From assembly GCA_023410155.1 (NCBI GenBank), contig JAEYQF010000310.1:1-34405 (forward strand): a stretch of DNA of 34,405 nt, read 5' to 3'. Every line of letters starts with the position of its first letter. The first letter of the stretch is position 1. The position numbers and the translations under genes are program-made. Below the pieces are notes generated by a model. That model did not search any database and had not been told where the DNA came from. It saw only the letters and a list, made by a program, of their open reading frames with translations. Positions 15,050 through 22,853 of this stretch are shown piece by piece. The DNA comes from Verrucomicrobiota bacterium (GTDB taxonomy: Bacteria > Verrucomicrobiota > Verrucomicrobiia > Opitutales > Opitutaceae).

Positions 15050-16330
15050 ATGAAAATCTGCATGATGACGAATACCTACCTGCCGCACGTCGGTGGGGTG
15101 GCCAAATCCGTCGCGACATTCACCGAACAATACCGGACGCTCGGACACGACGTCCTCGTGGTCGCGCCCGAGTTCGAGGGCAAGCCGCTCCCGAAACGTG
15201 TCGAGTCACTCGTCGAGCGGGTGCCGGCGATCCAGAAGTTCAACGGCAGCGATTTCTCCGTGCGCCTCCCGCTCGCGGCCGGCTTGTCTGACCGGATCGA
15301 CGGCTTCAACGCCGACATCATCCACGCGCATCATCCCTTCCTGCTGGGCGACACCGCCCTGCGCCTCTCCGTCGGCAAAGCCGCACCCGTGATCTTCACG
15401 CACCACACGCGCTACGAGGACTACACGCACTACGTCCCGTTCGACTCACCGGCATTAAAAGAGGTCGCGATCCATCTCTCCACTCACTTCGCCAATCTCT
15501 GCGACGGCGTGATCGCGCCGAGCGAGAGCATCGCGGAACTGATCAAGAGCCGCGGCGTTGAGACGCCGATCCGTGTCGTGCCCACTGGCATCGATGTCGA
15601 CGCCTTTGCCGCGGGCGATGGGCCGAAGTTTCGGCGCAAGGTCGGCCTCCCCGCGCGCGCCTTCGTGGTCGGCCACGTGGGCCGGCTCGCACCGGAAAAG
15701 AATCTCGGTTTTCTCTCCAAAGCGGTCGCGGAGTTCCTCAGCACGCACACGGATGCGTGGTTTCTCGTCGTCGGCGCCGGTCCGTCCGAAGACGAAATCA
15801 AGAAAGCCTGCGAGGACCGTGGCGTATCCGAACGCCTCGTCATGGCCGGCAAGCAAACCGGCCGCGCGCTCGCCGATGCCTACCAGGCGATGGATGCGTT
15901 TGTGTTCGCCTCCTTCAGCGAAACCCAGGGCATGGTGCTCGCCGAGGCGATGGCCGCCGGTCTGCCGGTGGTGGCCCTCGACGCAAGCGGTGTCCGCGAG
16001 GTGCTGCGGCATAACAAAAACGGTTTCATGCTCAGCCCGAAGACGACGCCGAAACGCTTCGCCGCGGCGATCGAGCGCCTGAAGTCCAACCCGGATCGTG
16101 CCGCGGCGCTCGCCCGCGAGGCGCGGCGCACGGCCGAGTCGTTTTCCGCCACGCTTTGCGCGGAGCGCGCCCTCGATTTCTACACCGAAGTGCGCCGGGC
16201 CACCCGCCGCGAGCGGATGCTCCTCGAGCAGAGTCCGTGGAACCAATGGGTCGAGCGGCTGCGCGTCGAATGGAACCTGCTCGCCGAAAAAACTCAGTCG
16301 ATCGTAGACGCGGTCAACGCCGTCACCTGA
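15050..16330 (+). CDS. GT4-family glycosyltransferase (diacylglycerol glucosyltransferase-like)
   Basis: 426 residues from ATG 15050. It is a GT-B fold retaining transferase. The N-terminal domain has KICMMTNTYLPHVGGVAKSV and IIHAHHPFLLGD, and the acceptor-side FTHHTRYEDYTHYVP resembles lipid glucosyltransferases such as monoglucosyl-diacylglycerol synthases. The nucleotide-sugar domain has VGRLAPEKNLGFL and the EX7E pair Glu291/Glu299 in SETQGMVLAEAMAAG. No transmembrane helix is seen; such enzymes sit on the inner face of the membrane. The tail after about 380 (TRRERMLLEQSPWNQWVERL) is amphipathic and may bind membrane. It is followed after only 13 bases by the phosphodiesterase/EEP fusion, so the two are very likely co-transcribed. 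The lipid acceptor is inferred from family resemblance only. Confidence 0.87.
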   Translation: MKICMMTNTYLPHVGGVAKSVATFTEQYRTLGHDVLVVAPEFEGKPLPKRVESLVERVPAIQKFNGSDFSVRLPLAAGLSDRIDGFNADIIHAHHPFLLGDTALRLSVGKAAPVIFTHHTRYEDYTHYVPFDSPALKEVAIHLSTHFANLCDGVIAPSESIAELIKSRGVETPIRVVPTGIDVDAFAAGDGPKFRRKVGLPARAFVVGHVGRLAPEKNLGFLSKAVAEFLSTHTDAWFLVVGAGPSEDEIKKACEDRGVSERLVMAGKQTGRALADAYQAMDAFVFASFSETQGMVLAEAMAAGLPVVALDASGVREVLRHNKNGFMLSPKTTPKRFAAAIERLKSNPDRAAALAREARRTAESFSATLCAERALDFYTEVRRATRRERMLLEQSPWNQWVERLRVEWNLLAEKTQSIVDAVNAVT

Positions 16331-16343
16331 CCCGGCCGGCCGC

Positions 16344-18782
16344 ATGTTCGCGAAGCTCGAATCCTATTTCCACGGTTTCCGACGCCGACTCAGTCGGAGC
16401 GAGTGGGCGATCCGTCACCTGGGTCTTCCGCCTTCCGAGGGCACGAGCGAAGAGCCCGGGCTGTTGATGATCCAGATCGACGGCCTCGCGCGCTCGCAGC
16501 TCGAAAAGGCGATCGCGAAAGGGCGCATGCCTTACCTGAAGCGCCTGCTCACGCGTGAAAAACACCAGCTGCATACATTCTATCCGGGCTTGCCCACCAC
16601 GACGCCGGCGGTGCAGGCCGAGCTCTACTACGGCGTGCGGTCCGCCGTGCCTGCCTTCAGCTTTTTCGACCGTCAGTTGAAGAAGGTCGGGCGCATGTGG
16701 GACCCCGATTGGGCCAAAGCCCGGGAATCCGCGTGCGCCAAGGAGTCGGAGGGCCTGCTGCGTGGCGGCAGTTCCTGGTCCAACATCTACACCGGCGGGG
16801 CCGGCCAGGAGGAGAGTCATTTCTGCGCCGCGAGCATCGGCTTCGGCGACATGTGGCGCACGGGCAAGATCAGGAATATCCTCGTGTTCACGGTGCTGCA
16901 GTTTCCCGCCGCAGTGCGCATCACGTGGCTGCTGATCGTGGAGCTGGTTGTGGCGATCGGCGACGCCGCCCGCGCCATCGCAGGCGGACGTCGTCCGAAG
17001 ATGGAACTCGCGCTGCTCCTCTCCCGGGTATTTGTCGGGGTTGGCCTCCGCGAGCTGCTGGTGATCAGCGGCGAGATCGACGTCACGCGCGGCTTGCCGA
17101 TCGTGCATCTCAACTTCGTTGGCTACGACGAACAGGCGCATGTGCGCGGCCCCGGCTCGATCTTCGCCCATTACGGGTTGCGCAGCATCGATCGCTCGAT
17201 CCGCCGAATCGCGCGCGCCGCCCATCGTTCGCGGCGCCGCGACTACGCGGTGTGGATTTTCTCCGACCACGGCCAGGAACGCACGCGACCGTTCGACGCG
17301 GATTTCCCCGGCGGACTCGAGGCGGTCCTGCATCGTCTGCTCGACGGCCCGGACGCGATTGCCCCGATGGCCCAGTTTCGCTCCCAGCGGCGCGTCGTCG
17401 CGGGCTCGCCGTGGCTTTCGCGCAGCGCACGCCACCAGGCGCGGCTCGAACAAGCGCGCGCGAAGGACGCGCTGACCTTCGAAGAGGGCAAAAGCTTCGC
17501 GGTCGCCGCGATGGGTCCCGTCGGTCACGTTTATTTTGCGGCGCCGCACACGGACGACGAGCGGCTCGAGGTAGCGCGACGCCTGGTGGAGGAAGGCCGC
17601 GTGCCCGGTGTGCTCGTGCGGACCGAGACGCAGGGGTTGCAGTGGTTTCACGCCAAAGGTGTCACACGCGTGCCCGACGAGGTGCCGGCGCTTCTGCCTC
17701 ACCCCGGGCCGATCGCCGCCGAGATCGCCAACGACCTGGTGCAGTTTTGCGCGATCCGCGACGCGGGCGATGTAGTCGTTGTCGGCTGGAGTCCGTGGGG
17801 TGAGGCGTCGAGCTTCGCCCCCGGTGAACGCGGTGCCCACGGCGGCTTCGGTCCCGATGAGACCCAGGGCTTCGCGATTCTGCCACCCGGCACCGTGCTG
17901 CCCGCGGGCACAGACGCGTTTATCCGCCCGGCTGCACTCCGGGCAGCTGCGCTGCATCGGCTCGGACGCGTGCCTTTGCCTGTGACACGTCGCGGGCAGC
18001 CGCACTCCACCGACACACTTCGCTTGATGACCTACAACATCCACGGGTGCAGCGGCATGGATGGACGCGTGTCGCCGCGCCGCATCGCGCGCGTCATCGA
18101 GCAACAGGCCCCCGACGTGGTCGCGCTGCAGGAAGTGGACCTCGGTCGGCGGCGTTCGCGGGCGGAGGACCAGGCGACGATCATTGGCGAGGCGCTCGGC
18201 ATGCATGTGGCGTTCTGCCCCACTGTCACCGTCGGCGAGGAGCACTACGGCCACGCGTTTCTCAGCCGTTTTCCGATCGAGGTCGTGCGGCGCGCAATCC
18301 TGCCGCATGATCCTCGGAGCTGGTGGCCGGAGCCGCGCTCCCTGCTCTGGGTTCGCATCCAGATCTCGGATACACCGGTCCACATCGTCACCACGCACCT
18401 CGGCCTCGGCGTGCACGAGCGGCTGCTGCAGATGCAGATGATCCTCGGCCCCGAGTGCCTCGGTCGCGTGGGCGAGGACGAGCCCGTGATCCTCTGCGGC
18501 GATTTCAACATGATGCCCGGCAGCGAGCCCTACCGGCTGGCGGTGCGCCGGCTGCGGGACGTGCAGTTGAGCCGCCCGCGCCGCCGGCCGGCCGCGACCT
18601 TCAGCTCGATGCAGCCGTTCCTGCGGCTCGATCACATCTTCGTCTCGCCCAACATCCAGGCGCGGCACATCGATGTGGCGCGCAACGACCTCACGCGGGT
18701 GGCATCGGACCATCTGCCGCTGGTCGCGGATCTTGCAATCTTGCCTGCAGGTGCCGGAACGACCACGCGCACGCAGAGATGA
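16344..18782 (+). CDS. Fusion of an alkaline-phosphatase-type phosphodiesterase and an EEP-family phosphatase
   Basis: 812 residues from ATG 16344. Residues about 30-540 form a type I phosphodiesterase/nucleotide pyrophosphatase-like domain: LLMIQIDGLARSQLEKAI and YPGLPTTTPAVQAELYYG (metal-binding Asp and Thr), VGYDEQAHVRGPGS, IFSDHGQERTRPF and GAHGGFGPDE. Within it, FTVLQFPAAVRITWLLIVEL (about 178-200) is hydrophobic enough to bind or cross a membrane. Residues about 558-800 form a complete endonuclease/exonuclease/phosphatase domain: LMTYNIHG (Asn565), VVALQEVD (Glu597), VTTHLGLGVHERLLQMQ, ILCGDFNMMPGS, LRLDHIFVS and SDHLPLVADL. Both active sites look intact. Two phosphoesterase folds in one chain is unusual; phosphodiester head groups or lipid phosphates are plausible substrates (inference). 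The last 92 bases overlap the 3' end of the opposing VTT gene. Confidence 0.85.
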   Translation: MFAKLESYFHGFRRRLSRSEWAIRHLGLPPSEGTSEEPGLLMIQIDGLARSQLEKAIAKGRMPYLKRLLTREKHQLHTFYPGLPTTTPAVQAELYYGVRSAVPAFSFFDRQLKKVGRMWDPDWAKARESACAKESEGLLRGGSSWSNIYTGGAGQEESHFCAASIGFGDMWRTGKIRNILVFTVLQFPAAVRITWLLIVELVVAIGDAARAIAGGRRPKMELALLLSRVFVGVGLRELLVISGEIDVTRGLPIVHLNFVGYDEQAHVRGPGSIFAHYGLRSIDRSIRRIARAAHRSRRRDYAVWIFSDHGQERTRPFDADFPGGLEAVLHRLLDGPDAIAPMAQFRSQRRVVAGSPWLSRSARHQARLEQARAKDALTFEEGKSFAVAAMGPVGHVYFAAPHTDDERLEVARRLVEEGRVPGVLVRTETQGLQWFHAKGVTRVPDEVPALLPHPGPIAAEIANDLVQFCAIRDAGDVVVVGWSPWGEASSFAPGERGAHGGFGPDETQGFAILPPGTVLPAGTDAFIRPAALRAAALHRLGRVPLPVTRRGQPHSTDTLRLMTYNIHGCSGMDGRVSPRRIARVIEQQAPDVVALQEVDLGRRRSRAEDQATIIGEALGMHVAFCPTVTVGEEHYGHAFLSRFPIEVVRRAILPHDPRSWWPEPRSLLWVRIQISDTPVHIVTTHLGLGVHERLLQMQMILGPECLGRVGEDEPVILCGDFNMMPGSEPYRLAVRRLRDVQLSRPRRRPAATFSSMQPFLRLDHIFVSPNIQARHIDVARNDLTRVASDHLPLVADLAILPAGAGTTTRTQR

Positions 18783-19368
18783 CGCAAATGTTGTAAACCG
18801 CGAAACCGGCCAGGCGCGGCAGTGTGAGGTTGTCGCTCATCTCACCGAAGATCACACCGGCGAACGAGCGCACGACATTGATCGGCAGGCTGTAGAGCAC
18901 GAAGGTCCGCAACGGCACACCGATGAGCGGCAGCACATAGATCTGCGTGAAATACGGCGCGCCGGGCAGCAACATTGTGAACAACGTCACGGGCCCGTGT
19001 GCGCCCTTGGGGATGCGTTGGCGAATGCGTTTGAGCCGCTTCTGGAAGAAATTCGGCATGGTCTTCACCATCCAGAACGCGAGCAGCAGCTGCAGCAGGA
19101 TCGAGAGCGCCACCAGCGGGATGCCGAGCACCAGGCCGAAGCGCACCCCCGCGATCGCGTGCATCACGCTCACCGGGAACGCGAGCAGCGGCAGGATCGT
19201 GAGCGCCCCAAACACCGCCGGGCCGTTGAGTTCGCCTGCCTTGGCGTGCAGCGCCGCCACATCGATCTGGTGGTAAAGCCACGCCATCACGCCAATGAAC
19301 GCCACGATGCCGGTCAGGATGGCGATGCGTTGCGGGGTAAGCTTTTTCGCCTGAGCGCGCAGGTCCAT
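18691..19368 (-). CDS. VTT-domain (TVP38/TMEM64, DedA-like) membrane protein
   Basis: 225 residues from ATG 19368; a GTG two codons earlier (19374) is equally possible. It has about five hydrophobic segments: IAILTGIVAFIGVMAWLY, VFGALTILPLLAFPVSVMHA, GLVLGIPLVALSILLQLLLA, VTLFTMLLPGAPYFTQIYVL and GFAVYNICVISACAW. The P-G-x-P-Y re-entrant-type segment in the middle fits the VTT superfamily. Members include bacterial lipid or undecaprenyl-phosphate translocases (DedA proteins) and eukaryotic scramblases (TMEM41B, VMP1). An inner-membrane lipid-moving role is inferred. It is convergent with the phosphodiesterase/EEP fusion and overlaps its coding end by 92 bp. The reading frame is intact in both genes. 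Confidence 0.82.
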   Translation of the reverse strand: MDLRAQAKKLTPQRIAILTGIVAFIGVMAWLYHQIDVAALHAKAGELNGPAVFGALTILPLLAFPVSVMHAIAGVRFGLVLGIPLVALSILLQLLLAFWMVKTMPNFFQKRLKRIRQRIPKGAHGPVTLFTMLLPGAPYFTQIYVLPLIGVPLRTFVLYSLPINVVRSFAGVIFGEMSDNLTLPRLAGFAVYNICVISACAWSFRHLQARLQDPRPAADGPMPPA

Positions 19369-19399
19369 GTTCACCAGACCGTGACGCGCCGTGCGGGTT

Positions 19400-19545
19400 C
19401 GCCCTCATCCCGACTCGATCCGAGCACGAGCACGACTCGATCCAACCCCGGGCTCGACTCAAGCCGCACCCTGCCGCGACCGTGTCCGGACTTTGTCCCG
19501 ACTCGAGCCGCACTCAGCCCCGACTCACGCCAAGATCGGGCGCGA
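19400..19545 (+). repeat. Dispersed CGACTC/GCCGCAC repeat, copy 3 (extended)
   Basis: The core at 19455-19505 matches 23700-23750 at 46 of 51 positions. The motif CGACTC recurs about five times in the block (19412 to 19526), each followed by GATCC, AAGCC, GAGCC or ACGCC, giving a loose tandem pattern. It fills the gap between the VTT and gmk genes. Confidence 0.75.
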
Positions 19546-19563
19546 TTCGTGCCGGGCTTCGTG

Positions 19564-20178
19564 TCACGCCGTCGCCGCGGCGGTGCGCGCCCGCGCCTTT
19601 TCCAGGATCGCGAGGAGCGCGGCGAAATCCTCGTCGCGCGTCTGGCTGTGGATCTGGAAGTCGAACTTGTGCGCTTCCTGCAGTTCGCGCTCGGCCGTCT
19701 TCATCCGCCCCGCGATCTCGGCCTCGTTGTCTTGAGCGCGGTCGCGCATGCGCGCGATCAGCCGCTCGTGATCGACCACGATGAAGATCGTCGTCATGTG
19801 GCGCGCGAGCAGCGGATTCTCGCGCGCAGCCTTCCGGAAGCTCTCCACGCCTTGCACGTCGACGCTCATCACGAGATTACGTCCGGCTTTAAGCGGCTCG
19901 AACACCGAAGACGCCAGCGTGCCGTAGAGCCGGTTGCGGTCTTTCCCGTGCACTTGCGCCCACTCGAGAAATTCGCCCGCTGCGACGCGGCGCTCGAACT
20001 CATCCGGCGAGAAAAAGTGATAATGCACGCCGTTGATCTCACCCGGACGCGGCGGCCGCGTGGTGGTGGTGACGACGCGCGAGAAACTCGGATCCTCGCC
20101 GCAAAGCCGGTCGCAGAGCGTGCTCTTGCCCGACCCGGCCGGGCCTGCGAGCACGAGAAGCACAGGAGGAGGGTTCAC
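19564..20178 (-). CDS. gmk: Guanylate kinase
   Basis: 204 residues from a GTG start at 20178; the enzyme phosphorylates GMP to GDP with ATP in the cytoplasm. The P-loop is GPAGSGKST (12-20). The GMP-binding part is TTTTRPPRPGEINGVHYHFF (37-56), with Arg41, Arg44 and Tyr53, then FLEWAQVHG and the YGT motif. The usual form is roughly HGNYYGT. Here HGKDRNRLYGT carries about four extra residues just before YGT, a small variation in the GMP lid. Later, VMSVDVQGVESFRKAA matches the conserved DVQGA segment. Length is normal. The GTG lies 3 bases after the stop of the upstream membrane-protein gene, so translation is probably coupled. Confidence 0.93.
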   Translation of the reverse strand: MNPPPVLLVLAGPAGSGKSTLCDRLCGEDPSFSRVVTTTTRPPRPGEINGVHYHFFSPDEFERRVAAGEFLEWAQVHGKDRNRLYGTLASSVFEPLKAGRNLVMSVDVQGVESFRKAARENPLLARHMTTIFIVVDHERLIARMRDRAQDNEAEIAGRMKTAERELQEAHKFDFQIHSQTRDEDFAALLAILEKARARTAAATA

Positions 20179-20181
20179 AGT

Positions 20182-20721
20182 TCAGTAAGTGAAGGAGACC
20201 ACCGCGAGCAGCAGCCCGTAGGCGACGAGCGCACCGCCGAAGGCCCGCGTGCGCGCCGGCAGCGCAAACAGCCAGCCGAGGAAATCGCGCATACGAAAGG
20301 GCGAAGCGCCCCACCAGATCGCGAGGGCGATGCCGAGATAGACGATCGTCACCATGAACAGCCGCTGCGGTTGATCGTAGTGCATGTAGGCGGCCGCGAG
20401 CAGCGGTGCCGCGCTCAGCAGCATGAGCACGCACAGTCCGCGCACCGCGAGAAAGTCTGGCGCGTATTTGAAAGACAGGACGGCAACCGCGGCGAACCCC
20501 ACCGCCAGCCACACGCGGTATTCACCGAAGTCCGCGGGCCCGAGGTGCAGCACAATCCACAGGAACCACAGGGTGCCCGCGCCGAAGAAGACCACCGCCG
20601 CACCGGTCGAACGCGGCAGCGCCTTGAGCGCCGCGATCGCACCCGCGTGGTTGAGGAGCAGCGGCAACCCCAGCGCGAGGAGGAACAAACCGGGCAACAA
20701 CGTGGCGAGGGAGAGGGACAT
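20182..20721 (-). CDS. Multi-pass membrane protein, function unknown
   Basis: 179 residues from ATG 20721. About five hydrophobic helices are seen: LATLLPGLFLLALGLPLLL, GAAVVFFGAGTLWFLWIVL, VWLAVGFAAVAVLSF, GLCVLMLLSAAPLLAAAYM and MVTIVYLGIALAIWWGA, with a last one near the C-terminus (FGGALVAYGLLLAVVSF). I recognise no named family. It lies between miaB and gmk on the same strand, 3 bases from gmk, so it is probably co-expressed with it. The gap to miaB holds an inverted repeat. Confidence 0.75.
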   Translation of the reverse strand: MSLSLATLLPGLFLLALGLPLLLNHAGAIAALKALPRSTGAAVVFFGAGTLWFLWIVLHLGPADFGEYRVWLAVGFAAVAVLSFKYAPDFLAVRGLCVLMLLSAAPLLAAAYMHYDQPQRLFMVTIVYLGIALAIWWGASPFRMRDFLGWLFALPARTRAFGGALVAYGLLLAVVSFTY

Positions 20722-20731
20722 GGCAGACGAT

Positions 20732-20825
20732 GGAGAGCTGAGAGTTGAGAGTTGAGAGAAGGGTGTCGAGTCGGCGCGCTGCAGGGGTTCGGTCCCTCAA
20801 CTCTCAACCCTCAACTCTCAACTCC
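20732..20825. repeat. GAGAGTTGA inverted repeat with tandem sub-units
   Basis: The left arm (20732-20758) contains GAGAGTTGAGAGTTGAGAG and the right arm (20796-20823) CTCTCAACCCTCAACTCTC, so the two can pair across a loop of about 37 bases. The right arm runs into the miaB coding end: the stop codon (20811-20813) and last residues (VES) of MiaB are written by the repeat. It separates miaB from the next same-strand gene and could end or attenuate the transcript. Confidence 0.75.
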
Positions 20826-22193
20826 GGCGAGCACCAGCTCGCCATACAACGTGCTTATGCTGGCGCGTGTGATTCTCAGCGGCACAAGCTGCCCGACGAG
20901 CCGGGGCGACGCGTCGAACACGCACACGCGGTTGCCGCGCGTGCGCCCAGTGAAGTGCGCGCCGGTCTTGTCGGGGCCTTCGACGAGCACTTCCTCGGTG
21001 GTATCGAGCAGCAGCGCGTTTCGCCGCTCGGAGTTCTTCCGCAGCAGCTCGAGCAGAACCTGATTGCGGTGCTCCTTCACGGTGTCGGGGATCTGGTCGC
21101 CGAGTTCCGCGGCGGGCGTGCCGGAACGAATCGAGTATTTGAAAATGTAGGCCATGTCGTAGTTGCAGGCCTCGAAGAGCTCGCGCGTCTGTTCGAAGTC
21201 CTCCTCGGTTTCACCCGGGAAGCCCACGATCACGTCGGTCGAAAAATACATGTCGGGCGTCACCGCGCGCAGCGCATCCACGATCTCCTTGTAGCGCTCG
21301 CGCGTGTAGGGACGGTTCATCGCGCGCAGGATACGGTTGCTGCCGCTTTGCATCGGCAGGTGCACATACGGACAAAGTTTCGGCAAGCGTCCGTAAGCGG
21401 CGACGAGATCGTCCTTGAAGCCGCGCGGGTGCGGCGAGGTGAACCGGATGCGCTGGATGCCTTCGATCGCATGCACGCGCTCGATCAACTGCACAAACGG
21501 CGAGATGCCGCCGGTGTGCACGTAGTCGCGACGACCGTAGCTCGTCACGATCTGACCGAGCAACGTGATCTCCTTCACGCCGCGTGCGGCGAGCTGTTCG
21601 CACTCGCGCACGATGTCATCCATCGGCCGTGAGCGCTCGTCGCCGCGCGTCTTCGGCACGATGCAGAACGCGCAATCCATGTTGCAGCCCTGCTGGATCG
21701 ACACGAAGGCGGTGACTTGCGGCGGCGCACCCTCGGCCTCGTCCTGCGCCAGCACGTGATCGCGGATCGTGTTTTGCGAGCCGGCCTCTTCGCCGATGTC
21801 CACGATCGTGTCGCCGATCGGCACCCCGGCGTCGCGCGCGGCGCGAAGGTTGTCGAGATAATCGGGGACCTGGTGAAACTTCTGCGTGCCGACGATCAGG
21901 TCGAGGTCGGGCAACTGATCGAGCAGCGCCGCGCCGCGGTTCTGCGCCATGCAACCGAGGATCCCCAGAACGAAGTCCGGGTTCTTCTTCTTGCGCGACT
22001 GCAGGTTGGCGGCCTTGCCGATGGCTTTCTGTTCGGCCATGTCGCGCACGGAACACGTGTTCAGCAACAGGATGTCGCAGTTGTGCTCGTCCGGCACGAT
22101 GCGGTAACCGCGGGCGCGCAACATCGCCGCGACAGCCTCACTGTCGCGCTCGTTCATCTGGCAGCCGTAGGTTTTGATGTGGACGCGATTCAC
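20811..22193 (-). CDS. miaB: tRNA-2-methylthio-N6-dimethylallyladenosine synthase
   Basis: 460 residues from a GTG start at 22193. This radical-SAM methylthiotransferase adds the 2-methylthio group to i6A37 of tRNAs reading UNN codons. The N-terminal UPF0004 domain has its three cluster cysteines Cys11, Cys47 and Cys81 (TYGCQMN, NTCSVRD, GCMAQ). The radical SAM motif CNMDCAFC gives Cys170, Cys174 and Cys177. RIRFTSPHPRGF and YFSTDVIVGFPGETEEDFEQ are typical, and a TRAM domain lies at about 390-455 (VLVEGPDKTGAHFTGRTRGN). PDKTG and the C-terminal length fit MiaB better than RimO or MtaB. The last three residues and the stop come from a repeat arm. Confidence 0.95.
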   Translation of the reverse strand: MNRVHIKTYGCQMNERDSEAVAAMLRARGYRIVPDEHNCDILLLNTCSVRDMAEQKAIGKAANLQSRKKKNPDFVLGILGCMAQNRGAALLDQLPDLDLIVGTQKFHQVPDYLDNLRAARDAGVPIGDTIVDIGEEAGSQNTIRDHVLAQDEAEGAPPQVTAFVSIQQGCNMDCAFCIVPKTRGDERSRPMDDIVRECEQLAARGVKEITLLGQIVTSYGRRDYVHTGGISPFVQLIERVHAIEGIQRIRFTSPHPRGFKDDLVAAYGRLPKLCPYVHLPMQSGSNRILRAMNRPYTRERYKEIVDALRAVTPDMYFSTDVIVGFPGETEEDFEQTRELFEACNYDMAYIFKYSIRSGTPAAELGDQIPDTVKEHRNQVLLELLRKNSERRNALLLDTTEEVLVEGPDKTGAHFTGRTRGNRVCVFDASPRLVGQLVPLRITRASISTLYGELVLAGVES

Positions 22194-22263
22194 TCGAGCG
22201 AGCGGTCAGAGGTAGCGCCGCCGCCCCGAGGGTCAACGCGGGAAACCAGCTCCGCCGGGTCGG

Positions 22264-22290
22264 CCACAGAGTTCATGGAGCTCTGACCCA
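22264..22290 (-). repeat. Palindromic repeat TGGGTCAGAGCTC..., copy 1
   Basis: Read on the minus strand it matches 26495-26521 at 24 of 27 positions. CAGAG and CTCTG form the arms around an ATG-containing centre. Confidence 0.65.
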
Positions 22291-22459
22291 GGGGACATGA
22301 ACGTTACGAGCAGCCGCATGCGTGCACAAAGCGTTGAACAGGAATTCAACCCAGAGAACAGAGCGCGGAAGGCCACGCGGCCTTCGCTCGAGGGATCGCA
22401 CCGGTGCCCCACCCGTTCTCTCCATTTCTTCCTGTGAAGAGACACTGTCACGATCGAAA

Positions 22460-22491
22460 CCGGGAGATTTTCCCGGCTCTGCGCGATTGGC
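22460..22491 (+). repeat. Dispersed repeat CCGGGAGATTTTCC, copy 2
   Basis: 27 of 32 positions match 8847-8878. In this copy the head CCGGGAGATTTTCCCGG is also a hairpin; in the other copy the second arm is broken (TTCCTGA). Confidence 0.6.
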
Positions 22492-22541
22492 CCGCCTCCC
22501 ACGCCGCGCAGACTCATGGCGTCCCTAAACGACACACGATC

Positions 22542-22802
22542 ATGAAAACACCCACGCTCATCGTCCGACTCGTCGGCCTCTACCTAACCCTGTGGTCGGT
22601 CCAAACGTTCCTCCAGCTCCGCCGCGCCGCCAACCTTTCCAGCGACGAGCTCCTCGCCAACCCGTTCTTCGCGGACGCGAAACTCTACTCCTGGCTCGCG
22701 CTCGTCGTGGGTATCGCCGCCGCCGCTTTCGCGGGCGCTCTCGCACGGTTGCTGACATTCGATGCTGACTCGGACGGCAAAACCCGGGATCCTTCCAACT
22801 AG
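22542..22802 (+). CDS. Small two-helix membrane protein, function unknown
   Basis: 86 residues from ATG 22542. The longer open frame upstream is covered by a repeat and is not used. Two hydrophobic helices are seen: TLIVRLVGLYLTLWSVQTF (4-22) and LYSWLALVVGIAAAAFAGALA (49-69). Between them is a short acidic segment and the tail is charged. It ends in TAG. I recognise no family, though similar two-helix proteins are common in Opitutaceae. It heads a plus-strand series with a small secreted protein and a DoxX-like protein (gaps of 51 and 43 bases), perhaps one transcript. Confidence 0.6.
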   Translation: MKTPTLIVRLVGLYLTLWSVQTFLQLRRAANLSSDELLANPFFADAKLYSWLALVVGIAAAAFAGALARLLTFDADSDGKTRDPSN

Positions 22803-22853
22803 TTCCAGAGTCGCAGGTTTCGGCGGCCGTTCGCCGCAAGTCCCAAATTCCCC

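Larger units (their letters stand above)
22194..22541. other. 348-bp divergent intergenic region with two dispersed repeats
   Basis: It lies between miaB (minus) and a small membrane-protein gene (plus). It contains a palindromic repeat at 22264-22290 shared with 26495-26521 and a second repeat at 22460-22491 shared with 8847-8878. It also has a GAAGGCC/GGCCTTC hairpin (7 bp) around 22368-22386. No gene is seen. Confidence 0.65.

Noticed and set aside
16323..18713. 796-residue minus-strand frame opposite the phosphodiesterase/EEP fusion
   Set aside because: His/Arg/Ala-rich mirror translation; the plus strand carries two clear domains.
19400..19545. CRISPR array, because of the recurring CGACTC units
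   Set aside because: Units are irregular in length and spacing, are not near-identical, and no cas gene is present.
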